A program made the translations under genes and the position numbers. DNA of 52,740 bases from CAZART01 sp964487555 (GTDB taxonomy: Bacteria; Bacteroidota; Rhodothermia; Rhodothermales; VXPQ01): assembly GCA_964487555.1 (NCBI GenBank), contig CAZART010000023.1, positions 1 through 52,740 on the forward strand. The letters run 5' to 3'. Of this stretch, positions 43,645-52,260 are shown in pieces (positions within the stretch are counted from its first letter, which is position 1; each line of letters begins with the position of its first letter). A model generated the notes under the pieces. The model was not told the DNA's origin and did not search any database. It saw only the letters and a program-made list of their open reading frames with translations.

Positions 43645-43660
43645 TGTGACAATGCACACA
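43645..43660. promoter_or_regulatory. CRP/FNR-like palindromic site upstream of csbD
   Basis: TGTGA, six bases, ACACA: nine of ten consensus positions of the TGTGA-N6-TCACA operator of CRP/FNR regulators. It is 111 bases upstream of the csbD start. No CRP-family gene is in the window, so this is a guess from pattern. Confidence 0.3.
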
Positions 43661-43771
43661 AAATCCCGGCCCGGGGGGATAACTCACGTGGTCGTCTCGT
43701 ACACCTTAACACGACGATATCCATGCGAATCGTCAGCTTGTGATCTTAACTAGTAAGGATGAGGTGTACCG

Positions 43772-43990
43772 ATGGATAGCCCACGTGAACAGCAGATGGA
43801 AGGATCCTGGAAACGGTTCAAAGGGCGCCTGAAGGAGGCATGGGGAACTCTTTCCGACGACGAAATGGACCGGATGGAAGGCAAACGGGATCAGCTCGAA
43901 GGCCTTATTGAGCAGAAGACGGGCGAGTCGCGCGAGAAAATCCGCCGGGAGATCGACCGGCTGTCTACCGAATCGAAATACCGGTTCTAG
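43772..43990 (+). CDS. CsbD-family stress protein
   Basis: 72 residues, very hydrophilic and helical. It has the CsbD pattern of spaced glycines and tryptophans at the start (MEGSWKRFKGRLKEAWGTLS) followed by MEGKRDQLEGLIEQKTGES. CsbD proteins are abundant under general stress, but their molecular role is unknown. The start codon follows TAAGGATGAGGT, a fair ribosome-binding site. It is convergent with ruvB. Confidence 0.85.
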   Translation: MDSPREQQMEGSWKRFKGRLKEAWGTLSDDEMDRMEGKRDQLEGLIEQKTGESREKIRREIDRLSTESKYRF

Positions 43991-44078
43991 GGCTGCGCTT
44001 TGATTCGCGCGCCGCAAAACGGATCAGGAAGTGGGCCCTGGCTTCAAACGCGGAGCGGGGCTCACTTGTATGTACGGC

Positions 44079-45110
44079 TCACCCGAAAAGGGAAGCATCC
44101 TTATTGGGTTGCGTGATCCCGAAATGTTGATAGGCGCGCTTTGTGGCACAGCGGCCGCGGGGCGTGCGCTCGAGAAAGGCCTCCTGAATGAGGTACGGTT
44201 CGTAGACCTCCTCGATCGTGCCGGCGTCTTCTCCAACCGACACGGCGAGGTTTTGAAGGCCGGTCGGTCCGCCGCCGAATTTTTCGATGAGTGTCAGCAG
44301 TATGCGGGCGTCCATATCATCCAGGCCGTGCTCGTCGACATCCAGGGCGTTCAGGGCGTGATCGGAAATTTCCTGTGTTACCGCGCCGTCGCCCTGAACT
44401 TCGGCAAAATCGCGCGTGCGCCGGAGCAGGCGATTGGCAACTCGGGGCGTGCCGCGGCTGCGTCGGGCGATCTCGCTCGCTCCGCCGTTCGTAATTTGTA
44501 GACCGAGGATACCCGCCGACCGCTCCACAATTCGCTGAAGCACCTCCGCACGGTAGTAGTCGTATCGAAAATCGATACCGAACCGGGCACGAAGCGGCGC
44601 CGTCAGAAGACCCTTCCGCGTCGTTGCACCGATAAGCGTGAACGGAGGTAAAGTGATTTTCACACTTCTAGAGTTCGGTCCGGAATCGATAAGTATATCG
44701 ATGCGATAGTCCTCCATGGCGGAGTAGAGATATTCCTCTACGATCGGACTTAATCGATGAATTTCGTCGATGAAAAGGACGTCGCCCTCTTCGAGATTCG
44801 TGAGAATGCCGGCGATGCTCGCAGGCTTGTCGAGAACCGGGCCACTCGAGGTCGTCACATTAGCTCCCATCTCCTCGGCAATAATGTAAGCCAGCGTAGT
44901 TTTTCCGAGTCCGGGAGGGCCGGATAGGAGGACATGGTCCAGGGTTTCTCCACGCTGCAGAGCCGCGGTCATGAAGACGCGCAGGTTCTCTTTGATCTTG
45001 TCCTGGCCTATAAATTCGTCCAGCGAGTGCGGCCTGAGTGCCTTTTCGAGGTCTTCCTCCGCACGTTGCGGACGGGGAGAAATAACCTCATTGCGCTGTG
45101 GAAGACTCAT
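44079..45110 (-). CDS. ruvB: Holliday junction branch-migration ATPase RuvB
   Basis: 343 residues. Walker A is GPPGLGKTT (64-72), Walker B is LFIDEIHRL, sensor 1 is IGATTRKGLLT and the arginine finger lies in PLRARFG; the C-terminal winged helix contains GGGPTGLQNLAVSVGED. RuvB hexamers drive branch migration with RuvA, which binds the junction. Neither ruvA nor ruvC is in the window. It is the second recombination gene here besides recJ. Confidence 0.97.
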   Translation of the reverse strand: MSLPQRNEVISPRPQRAEEDLEKALRPHSLDEFIGQDKIKENLRVFMTAALQRGETLDHVLLSGPPGLGKTTLAYIIAEEMGANVTTSSGPVLDKPASIAGILTNLEEGDVLFIDEIHRLSPIVEEYLYSAMEDYRIDILIDSGPNSRSVKITLPPFTLIGATTRKGLLTAPLRARFGIDFRYDYYRAEVLQRIVERSAGILGLQITNGGASEIARRSRGTPRVANRLLRRTRDFAEVQGDGAVTQEISDHALNALDVDEHGLDDMDARILLTLIEKFGGGPTGLQNLAVSVGEDAGTIEEVYEPYLIQEAFLERTPRGRCATKRAYQHFGITQPNKDASLFG

Positions 45111-45451
45111 GATGGAGAACGGACAATCTGGGGAATTTGGAGGTTCTCGCGCTTCGAACCGTCCCTGCTAATTAACAGGTATGTAAGATAAGGTGGATCG
45201 GACCGCAAACGATAGGTTCGACGGCAATACGACCTATCCAACGCGACATTTCGTCCATAACGGTGCACCGTTGCTCTATTTCTTGGAAGCATCTACCTAT
45301 CTTCGCCACGCAAACGATCGGAGAACGTAAATACAAACGCCGCGCGTGCAGGCCTCTTATTTTTCCTAAACAATTGTTTATCTGACGAATACCACATTAA
45401 AAACCTGCCCCGGTTGACAATCAGAAACCCGGACTCTACGTTTAAGGCATT
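45111..45451. other. Divergent promoter region between ruvB and the DUF3109 gene
   Basis: No gene is supported. The region is more AT-rich than its surroundings toward its right end and contains a perfect 14-bp palindrome (45367-45380). Promoters for both genes must lie here; no strict consensus pair could be assigned. Confidence 0.45.
45367..45380. promoter_or_regulatory. 14-bp perfect palindrome, possible operator
   Basis: TAAACAATTGTTTA is completely self-complementary. It lies 72 bases upstream of the DUF3109 start in an AT-rich stretch, so it is a plausible regulator-binding site. The bound protein is unknown. Confidence 0.35.
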
Positions 45452-46039
45452 ATGTTTGCGGTAGATCATGTGCTGGTGACCGACGACATCCTGGATGCGC
45501 CGTTCTGCTGCAACCTGTCGGCCTGTTTGGGCGGCTGCTGCGTGCAAGGTGAATCGGGTGCTCCGTTGGAGCCGGAAGAGCGGGCGGAACTCGAAGCCGT
45601 CCTTCCGGCTGTTCGGAATTATCTTCGCCCCGAGGCGCTGGAAGTCATCGAGCAAAAAGGTGTCTGGGAAGAGTTGTCCGAAGGGCAATTCGCGACGACA
45701 TGTGTTGACGATGCAGAGTGCGTGTTCGTTACCTACGATGGACCCGTCGCGAAGTGCGCGATCCAGCACGTACATGACAAAGGGGGCATCGACTTTCCAA
45801 AGCCGATATCTTGCCACCTTTTTCCCGTGCGTGTGGAGAACCACGGCGAGATGGATTCTATTAATTATGAGCAAGTGGGTCTCTGCAGTGCCGCTCGAAA
45901 GAGAGGACGCCGACAGGGCCTTCAGCTTTCTGACTTTCTTCGAGCGCCGCTGATTCGCAAGTACGGCAAATCTTGGTATATGAAGTTCCGCGATGCCTGC
46001 ATTGCGCGACGTGAGGCGCTGCGGGAGTCGGAGGCGTGA
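45452..46039 (+). CDS. DUF3109 cysteine-rich protein
   Basis: 195 residues. The N-terminal CCNLSACLGGCCVQGE has five cysteines in 13 residues, and further cysteines follow in TTCVDDAECVF, KCAIQHV, ISCHLFPV and GLCSAARK. This is the DUF3109 pattern found throughout Bacteroidota and related to YkgJ-type cysteine clusters, thought to bind iron or zinc. The function is not known. It ends 21 bases before rpoN on the same strand and is likely co-transcribed with it. Confidence 0.87.
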   Translation: MFAVDHVLVTDDILDAPFCCNLSACLGGCCVQGESGAPLEPEERAELEAVLPAVRNYLRPEALEVIEQKGVWEELSEGQFATTCVDDAECVFVTYDGPVAKCAIQHVHDKGGIDFPKPISCHLFPVRVENHGEMDSINYEQVGLCSAARKRGRRQGLQLSDFLRAPLIRKYGKSWYMKFRDACIARREALRESEA

Positions 46040-46060
46040 TCGAGGAAGAATGAGGTTATC

Positions 46061-47572
46061 ATGTTAAACCTTCAGCAGAAACAACAGCTTCAGCAGAAGC
46101 TGTCGCCGCAGCAGATCCAATATATCAAGCTGCTGCAGCTGCCGACGCTTGCGCTCGAGCAACGCATCAAGGCGGAGATGGAGATCAATCCGCTCCTCGA
46201 AGAAGGTGCCGAGGAAGAAGAAGCCGAAATCTCTGACGCCGAGGATGTCCGTGATGAGCTCAATGAAGCCGAGGAGATCCGGGATGCAGACGTGCGTGAA
46301 GAAGAGGGAGACTCGGAAGAAGAGTTCGACTGGGAGGAACTGCTGAACAATCAGGACGACCTCTACGGCTACAAAGCGCGCGTCGATCATAGCGAAGAGG
46401 ACGACCGTGAGATGCCGATGCCGTCCAGGGAGAGCATGGTCGAGCATCTGCGCGATCAGCTTGCCTTCCTCGATCTGGACGAGGAAGAGGAAATCATCGC
46501 CGAACAAATCATCGGCTCAATCGATGAGGACGGCTATCTGCGGCGACCTCTCGAGTCGATCATCGACGACATCATGTTCAACCACGGCATCATGTTGACG
46601 GACGGTGACGTCGAACGCGTTCTGAGGAAAGTACAGCAGCTAGATCCGGTGGGCATCGGCGCGCGCGATTTAAGAGAGTGTTTGCTGGTTCAGCTCCACA
46701 GCCTGCCTGACGACACAAACGGCCGCGACGTGGCCATCGGCATGCTCGAAGAAGCGTATAAAGCCTTCACGATGAAGCACTTCAGCTCCATCATGAAGAA
46801 GCTCAACTGCGATGAAGAAGAGCTGAAGGAAGCTTACGATTTAATTCAGCATCGCCTGAATCCGAAGCCGGGCGAGGGCGATTTTACGGCCCAGCAAAAC
46901 TACATTACGCCGGATTTCAGCGTTCGATACGAGAACGGCGACTTTCTCATCACGCTGAACGGGCGCAACGCGCCGCAGCTGCGCATCTCCCGGCAGTATC
47001 GCACGATGCTGCAAAAGATCGCGGCCGAGAAAAAGAAAAAGCGGGCGGCTGCCAACGGCGTCGACGACGAAACCAAGAAATTTCTCAAGAACAAGTTCGA
47101 GTCGGCCCGGTGGTTCATCAACTCGATTAACCAGCGCCGGCACACGATGACCAAGGTCATGCACGCCATCGTCGAGCTGCAGGAGGAGTTCTTCAAATAC
47201 GGCGAGGGTTATCTCAAGCCCATGATCCTTAAGGACATTGCCGAGATCATCGACATGGACATTTCTACCGTGAGCCGCGTCGTTAACGGAAAATATGTGC
47301 AAACGGAGTTCGGCGTCTACGAGCTCAAGTACTTTTTCTCGGAAGGTTTGACCACGGATAGCGGAGAGGAAGTCTCCAACAAGGAGGTCAAAGCGATCAT
47401 TGAGAGCATCATCGAAAAGGAGGATAAGACGAAACCTCTGTCGGACCAGAAGATCGCGGACCTTCTTGAGGATCAAGGATTCCAAATTGCGCGCCGCACT
47501 GTGACCAAGTACCGCGAGCAACTCTCTATTCCTGTTGCGCGGCTCCGTAAGGAAATTGTGCTGAGCGAATAA
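46061..47572 (+). CDS. rpoN: RNA polymerase sigma-54 factor
   Basis: 503 residues. Region I is glutamine-rich (LNLQQKQQLQQKLSPQQ). A very acidic region II follows to about residue 130. The core-binding domain is next (LDPVGIGARDLRECLL). The C-terminal part has a helix-turn-helix (MDISTVSRVVNGKYVQT) and the RpoN box ARRTVTKYREQL (477-488), which reads the -24 element. Sigma-54 needs an AAA activator to open promoters; none is in the window. It lies 21 bases after the DUF3109 gene. Confidence 0.96.
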   Translation: MLNLQQKQQLQQKLSPQQIQYIKLLQLPTLALEQRIKAEMEINPLLEEGAEEEEAEISDAEDVRDELNEAEEIRDADVREEEGDSEEEFDWEELLNNQDDLYGYKARVDHSEEDDREMPMPSRESMVEHLRDQLAFLDLDEEEEIIAEQIIGSIDEDGYLRRPLESIIDDIMFNHGIMLTDGDVERVLRKVQQLDPVGIGARDLRECLLVQLHSLPDDTNGRDVAIGMLEEAYKAFTMKHFSSIMKKLNCDEEELKEAYDLIQHRLNPKPGEGDFTAQQNYITPDFSVRYENGDFLITLNGRNAPQLRISRQYRTMLQKIAAEKKKKRAAANGVDDETKKFLKNKFESARWFINSINQRRHTMTKVMHAIVELQEEFFKYGEGYLKPMILKDIAEIIDMDISTVSRVVNGKYVQTEFGVYELKYFFSEGLTTDSGEEVSNKEVKAIIESIIEKEDKTKPLSDQKIADLLEDQGFQIARRTVTKYREQLSIPVARLRKEIVLSE

Positions 47573-47909
47573 CGCAGCAGCGGGTGACGCTCAGGAGATC
47601 AAGCTTTTCTGTAGCCGCCGAACCCGCGCTCGAAACGATAGAGACGACGTTCGTCACCGCAACGCACACGTGTATTCTCTTTCGATCACGTGGAGGGATC
47701 TTCATCCAGATCGGATGCTCCCACGGAGGGGTTTCAGCCGGCCATCTCGTTTTTTGTCGCAATTTCGCGACAGGTCCCGCCTTGAAACGGACAAAGCCGA
47801 CTCATATACGTCAAAAAGTATGACGCAGCCTCTCTTGGCATGATTTGTGATTCGAACCCGGGGTGGAGGTTAGAAATCATTATCACCCAGGTCAAATCGG
47901 AGAACTACC
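47573..47909. other. Intergenic region between rpoN and the 87-residue gene
   Basis: No gene is supported. GTCGCAATTTCGCGAC near 47756-47771 is close to an inverted repeat. A sequence TTGGCATG at 47836-47843 matches seven of eight bases of the sigma-54 -24 block, but the -12 part is poor. I see no terminator for rpoN. Confidence 0.4.
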
Positions 47910-48173
47910 ATGCATGCGACTCTGCATACTCTTCCCGGCCACGGCGCAACCGCGATGTCCCTTTTGTTCGCACGCTACGTTGCAGGACAGATTTCCGACC
48001 CGGCATGGGGTCAGATCATGAGCGTATTCGACTCCAATGACGCCACGATGGAAGAGCGCATTGCGCTCGCCAGCTTCATCAGCGATGCGTGGCATGATCT
48101 GGGTCCGAATGAAGTCGAAGTCCCCAAAGTCGAAGAGGTACACGACTTCGTGACGATTGCGCGTGCTGCGTGA
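47910..48173 (+). CDS. Small acidic protein of unknown function
   Basis: 87 residues. The first part (ATLHTLPGHGATAMSLLFAR) is neutral. The rest is acidic and helical (DSNDATMEERIALASFIS, VEVPKVEEVHDFVTIAR). It has no signal peptide or membrane helix. I do not recognise a family. The codon pattern and the evenly amphipathic C-terminal half support a real gene. It stands alone between rpoN and a histidine kinase. Confidence 0.6.
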   Translation: MHATLHTLPGHGATAMSLLFARYVAGQISDPAWGQIMSVFDSNDATMEERIALASFISDAWHDLGPNEVEVPKVEEVHDFVTIARAA

Positions 48174-48183
48174 TAATTGCTGG

Positions 48184-48250
48184 GCTGCGGAAGGATTGGG
48201 GACTGCGGACGGATCGCGCGCGAGGATTGGGAGCTGCGGAAGGATTGGGG
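48184..48250 (+). repeat. 18-bp direct repeat, two copies with partial units between
   Basis: GCTGCGGAAGGATTGGGG occurs at 48184-48201 and again at 48233-48250. Shorter pieces of the same unit (GGATTGGGA, CTGCGGA) lie between. It is intergenic, after the 87-residue gene. Confidence 0.8.
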
Positions 48251-48425
48251 GCGCCGTAACGATTGCGCACCGTATTCGCACGCCGCCTAGCATGCACCGA
48301 TTCAGGTCTGTAATGACGTATTTTTGGGGGCCGGGCGCCAATACGTCCGCCCCTTTTTTGTTTTCTAAGAGCCTGTCCATACTCTTGGGGCACGACTCAT
48401 CGTTCAACCACGCCCAGCCCCCCGC

Positions 48426-49697
48426 GTGTCAACTGTAGGTGCATCGCTTCTGAAGACATTCCGCGTCTATGCCGTGATCGCGGGTGTCCTCGTCCTGCTG
48501 TTCTGGGTCATTTACCGGATCTCCGATCCGACGATCGTTGATCCGCTGTGGATTCGCATCGTACTGTCGGCCGTCACCTTCGCATTGCTTGGGCTGTCGT
48601 TCACCGTGGAACGGATACGTACGCGATTTGTGACGCTGATGAAAGGCCTGTTGTTTGTCTACACGATCTGGATAATCGGGCTGAACGTCGCGAACGGGTT
48701 CTCACCTAACTATGTCGTTGCCCTGCTTTTCGTAATCGCCGCGATCGGCGTCGCCGTCGGGACCGGCCTTCGCAGAACAGAACCCATCGTGTATTACCTG
48801 GTCTTCGCTACAAGTGCGACGACGGTGGCGGTTTTCGTCGCCACGGAAACGGCCGTGGGTGCGGTGGGCCGCGTCATCGTCATCGCATGCGTCGCCAGCA
48901 TGGCTCTGGTCATCTACGTAGCTACGCGGGCGTCCGTCATGGCGCAGGCGCAACTCTCGCACACCAATGAGGCCCTCCTACAGCGGAATCGCGAGCTCCA
49001 GCAGTTCACGTCGGCCGCTTCGCACGACCTTCAGGAGCCGCTCCGAAAAATCCAGACTTTTGCCGACTTGCTCCGCACCGAACACCGCGTGGATCTTTCG
49101 GCCGAGTCTGCCGGCTATCTCGAAAGAATCGAGGCGATTTCAAACCATATGTCGGGCGTTGTCGGTGCCCTGCTCGATTTCTCGCAAGTGACGGAAGATA
49201 CGGCGCACTATCGCCGGGTCGATCTAAACGCAACGATCGAGGGCGTCCTGGCAGAATTGGGCGCGGAGAGTAATGACGTGAGCATGCGCATCGAAGCTGA
49301 TCGGCTTCCGGAGATCATGGCCGATGCGGCGCAGATGCATGTCCTTTTCCTCGAGCTTTTGAAGAATGCGATCGCGTTCCGGAAGAAGGAAGGAGTCTTG
49401 CGGATCTGGATCAGGGCGGAGGAAATATCCGGACCGCCGCACCCGCGCCACCGAATCGCTATTCGCGATAACGGGACCGGCTTTGACCAGAAGTACGCCG
49501 CGCGCATATTTGCCCCGTTTGAGCGCCTACAGACGATGGAGGCCGCGGGGGGCGTGGGTATGGGTCTCACGATATGTCGACGCATCGTAAGCCTCCATGG
49601 CGGAACCATGACGGTCGAAAGCGAAAACGAATCGGGATCGCTCTTTGCGATCGAGTTGCCGGCACGGCACGATCATGATCGGAATTCGCTTCCATGA
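48426..49697 (+). CDS. Membrane-bound sensor histidine kinase
   Basis: 423 residues from a GTG start at 48426. Six membrane helices span about residues 12-168 with very short loops, so the sensor is probably the membrane part itself. A coiled-coil linker (LSHTNEALLQRNRELQQ) leads to the HisKA motif ASHDLQEPLRK with H200, the pattern of phytochrome- or LuxQ-like kinases. The ATPase domain has ELLKNAIAFRKK, RDNGTGFDQ and GVGMGLTICRRI. No response regulator is adjacent. It differs from the two hybrid kinases in architecture. Confidence 0.9.
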   Translation: MSTVGASLLKTFRVYAVIAGVLVLLFWVIYRISDPTIVDPLWIRIVLSAVTFALLGLSFTVERIRTRFVTLMKGLLFVYTIWIIGLNVANGFSPNYVVALLFVIAAIGVAVGTGLRRTEPIVYYLVFATSATTVAVFVATETAVGAVGRVIVIACVASMALVIYVATRASVMAQAQLSHTNEALLQRNRELQQFTSAASHDLQEPLRKIQTFADLLRTEHRVDLSAESAGYLERIEAISNHMSGVVGALLDFSQVTEDTAHYRRVDLNATIEGVLAELGAESNDVSMRIEADRLPEIMADAAQMHVLFLELLKNAIAFRKKEGVLRIWIRAEEISGPPHPRHRIAIRDNGTGFDQKYAARIFAPFERLQTMEAAGGVGMGLTICRRIVSLHGGTMTVESENESGSLFAIELPARHDHDRNSLP

Positions 49698-49742
49698 CGG
49701 AGTGAACAGCCCGCGAATTCCAAAGCTAATAATCGAACGTAG

Positions 49743-50639
49743 ATGATGCTTCCTGAATACGTTGAGCTTTGTGAAGTCGGGCCTCGAGATGGATTCCAGT
49801 ACGAGGACAGGCTGATTCCGACGGACTTGAAGGTCGAACTCATCCGCGGCCTCGTCGATGCCGGACTTCCCCGCATTCAGGTCACCTCGTTCGTACACCC
49901 GAAGTGGGTCCCGCAGATGGCGGACGCCGAAGAGGTGGTCGCCCGGCTGCCCATGCAGAAGGGTGTGAAGTTCTCCGGGCTTGCTCTGAACCGGCGGGGC
50001 GTTGAGCGGGCCCACGACGCAGGTTTAAGCACCGTAGACATCTCAATCGCGACGTGGGATGAGCACTCACTCGAGAATACAAATATGACGGTGGAGGCGG
50101 CGCTGGAGCAGGCTCTCGACATGGTAGGGTTGGCTTTGTCGTACGGCATGGAGGCCCAGATCGGGCTCCAGACGGTTTTCGGCTTCAAATCTCCCGCCGA
50201 CACGCCGATGAATCGCGTCGTGGAGATGGCCGGACGTTTTGCGAACCTCGGCGTAGCGTCGATTTCACTTGCGGATACCACCGGTATGGCTCATCCCGCG
50301 ATGATTTCGGAGCGCGTAGAGGCCGTTCGCCGGGTGACCGGCGGCATCCCGATCGTCCTTCATCTGCACGACACACGCGGATTGGGCCTTGCGAATGTTT
50401 ACGAGGCGCTGCAGCGGGGCGTGGACCGCTTTGACACGTCATTTGCGGCCATGGGTGGCTGCCCGTTCATTGCGGGTGCTGCAGGAAACATCGCCACGGA
50501 GGACACTTCGTACTTGCTTGAACAGCTCGGCATCTCGACGGGTATAGATCTAGCGGCTGTTGCGGCCTGTTCGCGCCGCATTTCGGACTTTCTCGGGAAG
50601 GACTTCCCGGGCAAGCTCTACCGGATCGTAGCGAGTTGA
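49743..50639 (+). CDS. Hydroxymethylglutaryl-CoA lyase
   Basis: 298 residues. The start of the TIM barrel has CEVGPRDGFQYE, with the catalytic arginine and metal-binding aspartate; HLHDTRGLGLANVYEAL gives two metal-binding histidines; GGCPFIAGAAGNIATED contains the active-site cysteine C240. It splits HMG-CoA into acetyl-CoA and acetoacetate, the last step of leucine breakdown. Related lyases with other acyl-CoA substrates cannot be excluded. It is 45 bases after the kinase and 117 bases before the glycogen synthase. Confidence 0.92.
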   Translation: MMLPEYVELCEVGPRDGFQYEDRLIPTDLKVELIRGLVDAGLPRIQVTSFVHPKWVPQMADAEEVVARLPMQKGVKFSGLALNRRGVERAHDAGLSTVDISIATWDEHSLENTNMTVEAALEQALDMVGLALSYGMEAQIGLQTVFGFKSPADTPMNRVVEMAGRFANLGVASISLADTTGMAHPAMISERVEAVRRVTGGIPIVLHLHDTRGLGLANVYEALQRGVDRFDTSFAAMGGCPFIAGAAGNIATEDTSYLLEQLGISTGIDLAAVAACSRRISDFLGKDFPGKLYRIVAS

Positions 50640-50756
50640 CCATAGCTTCGCGGTTGTTTGTCCGCGCGACCGGGCGTAAGCTTTCGCAGGGCCCGCACTG
50701 ATCCACACGGGCCTCAGGCCGGTCCGTCGTTCCTCTATCCACGCAGGAGCAATCGA

Positions 50757-51974
50757 ATGCGCATTTCCATATTGACGAACGAGTATCCGCCAAACGTCTA
50801 CGGCGGGGCGGGCGTCCACGTCGAGTATCTCGTGAAGGAACTCGCGGCATTAGACGGCGGCGCACACGAGATCGACGTGTTCTGTTTCGGGGACCAGCAG
50901 ATAGATGAGGGAAACCTTCGCATACGCGGCATTAATCCCGGTTCAAAGCTTCCGACGTCCGATCCTCGTCACGCCAAGTTTTTGGATACGATGCTGCGCG
51001 ATATTCATATGGCGGGGTCGGTCAAAAGGGCCGACATCGTACACTGTCATACCTGGTATTCGCATTTCGCGGGCTGCCTGGTGCAGCAGCTGGCCGGCGC
51101 ACAGCTCGTTCTGACGACGCACTCGCTGGAGCCCCACCGGCCGTGGAAAGCCGAGCAACTCGGCACCGCCTACGATGCGAGTTCGTGGATTGAGAAGACT
51201 GCCTATCGGAATGCGGACGGCGTCATCGCCGTGTCGACATCGATGAAGCGCGACGTTATGGATTTGTACAACGTAGAGGAGGATCGCGTCGTGGTGATCC
51301 CCAATGGCATCGATCCGGACGAGTACAAGCCCGTAGACAAGCCCGAGGTGCTGCGGAAGCACGATGTCGATCCCAATAAACCGTTCGTGTTATTTGTCGG
51401 TCGAATCACACGCCAGAAGGGCATCATTCATCTCGTCAACGCCATTCCATATCTCAATGAAGGCATGCAAATTGTGCTGTGCGCAGGAGCGCCGGATACC
51501 GAGGAGATCGGAGACGAGATGGCGACCGCGGTCGAACAAGCGCGTCGAGCCGGCAGCCACGACATTGTGTGGATTGCGGAGATGTTGGCGCGGGAGGACG
51601 TCATCGCACTCTACAGCAGCGCCTCCGTATTCGTCTGCCCCTCGGTGTATGAGCCATTCGGCATCATCAATCTAGAGGCCATGGCCTGCGAGACAGCCGT
51701 CGTTGCTTCGGCCGTCGGCGGGATACCCGGTATTGTTGAGGATGGAAAAACAGGGTTACTTGTGCCGTTCGAAGCCCGAGGACCTGTTGACTTTGAGCCG
51801 CGAGATCCTGATTCATATTCCCGTGATCTGGCCGCCGCGGTCAACGTGTTGATGGAAAACTCTAAGAGGCGTAGAAATATGGGACAAGAAGGTCGCCGGC
51901 GGGTATTGGAGCGTTACAGTTGGCGTGCGATTGCGCGACAAACGGCTGATTTCTACGAGCAGCTGGTACGCTGA
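50757..51974 (+). CDS. Glycogen synthase / maltose-1-phosphate synthase (GlgM-like, GT4)
   Basis: 405 residues from the ATG at 50757. The N-terminus RISILTNEYPPNVYGGAGVH holds the K/R-x-GG-like nucleotide-sugar site; THSLEPHRPWKAEQLG, PNGIDPDEY, GRITRQKGI and the E-x7-E motif EPFGIINLEAMA follow. The length and these motifs match the actinobacterial GlgA/GlgM group rather than the GT5 GlgA of enterobacteria. It uses an activated glucose donor (ADP-glucose in the group) to extend alpha-glucan or make maltose 1-phosphate. No other glycogen gene is in the window. A strong hairpin follows it. Confidence 0.88.
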   Translation: MRISILTNEYPPNVYGGAGVHVEYLVKELAALDGGAHEIDVFCFGDQQIDEGNLRIRGINPGSKLPTSDPRHAKFLDTMLRDIHMAGSVKRADIVHCHTWYSHFAGCLVQQLAGAQLVLTTHSLEPHRPWKAEQLGTAYDASSWIEKTAYRNADGVIAVSTSMKRDVMDLYNVEEDRVVVIPNGIDPDEYKPVDKPEVLRKHDVDPNKPFVLFVGRITRQKGIIHLVNAIPYLNEGMQIVLCAGAPDTEEIGDEMATAVEQARRAGSHDIVWIAEMLAREDVIALYSSASVFVCPSVYEPFGIINLEAMACETAVVASAVGGIPGIVEDGKTGLLVPFEARGPVDFEPRDPDSYSRDLAAAVNVLMENSKRRRNMGQEGRRRVLERYSWRAIARQTADFYEQLVR

Positions 51975-52069
51975 GCGCGCCGTCAGAAGGCGTCATCGAT
52001 CGGAGTCTGGCTGGGGAGGTTTGAGGACGGTGAAGCCAGGACCGTAGTTGAACCACATCAGCCAATGGA

Positions 52070-52103
52070 GAAGGCGGGGCCGGACCTTTCCGACCCCGCC
52101 TTC
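52070..52103 (+). terminator. Strong hairpin after the glycogen synthase gene
   Basis: AAGGCGGGG (52071-52079) pairs with CCCCGCCTT (52094-52102); an inner CGGA/TCCG stem lies between. The tail is CCTTTGG rather than a clean T-run, so termination strength is uncertain. Its position about 100 bases after the stop fits a terminator. Confidence 0.55.
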
Positions 52104-52172
52104 CTTTGGCCTCGAGCATGGGTGATCTTTGGCGTAGAGCATGAGTTGCCCGTGGCGTAGGCCGTGGGTTAC

Positions 52173-52208
52173 AAAAAAGCGGAGCCCGCCGCAGCGCGCC
52201 CCGCTTTT
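52173..52208 (-). terminator. Rho-independent terminator of groL
   Basis: On the minus strand AAAAGCGG pairs with CCGCTTTT; the CCGC arm runs into TTTTTTG. It lies just after the groL stop codon (52261). Confidence 0.75.
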
Positions 52209-52260
52209 GAAATACGCCCTTGTGAGAAGGCATACTCGCAGTATACCAGGGATACGAACT

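Larger units (their letters stand above)
43243..43771. other. Intergenic region upstream of csbD
   Basis: This 529-base gap must hold promoters for the ferredoxin gene (minus) and csbD (plus). It contains a TTGACA hexamer near 43360 without a matching -10, a CRP/FNR-like site (43645-43660) and an unconvincing 46-codon reading frame at 43443-43583. Otherwise nothing is recognised. Confidence 0.4.

Noticed and set aside
43244..43753. A 169-codon open frame upstream of csbD
   Set aside because: It has no start signal, an arginine-rich shadow-like composition and no family pattern.
47836..47852. Sigma-54 promoter before the 87-residue gene
   Set aside because: The -24 block matches well, but the -12 part reads GTGA instead of TTGC, so the essential GC is lost.
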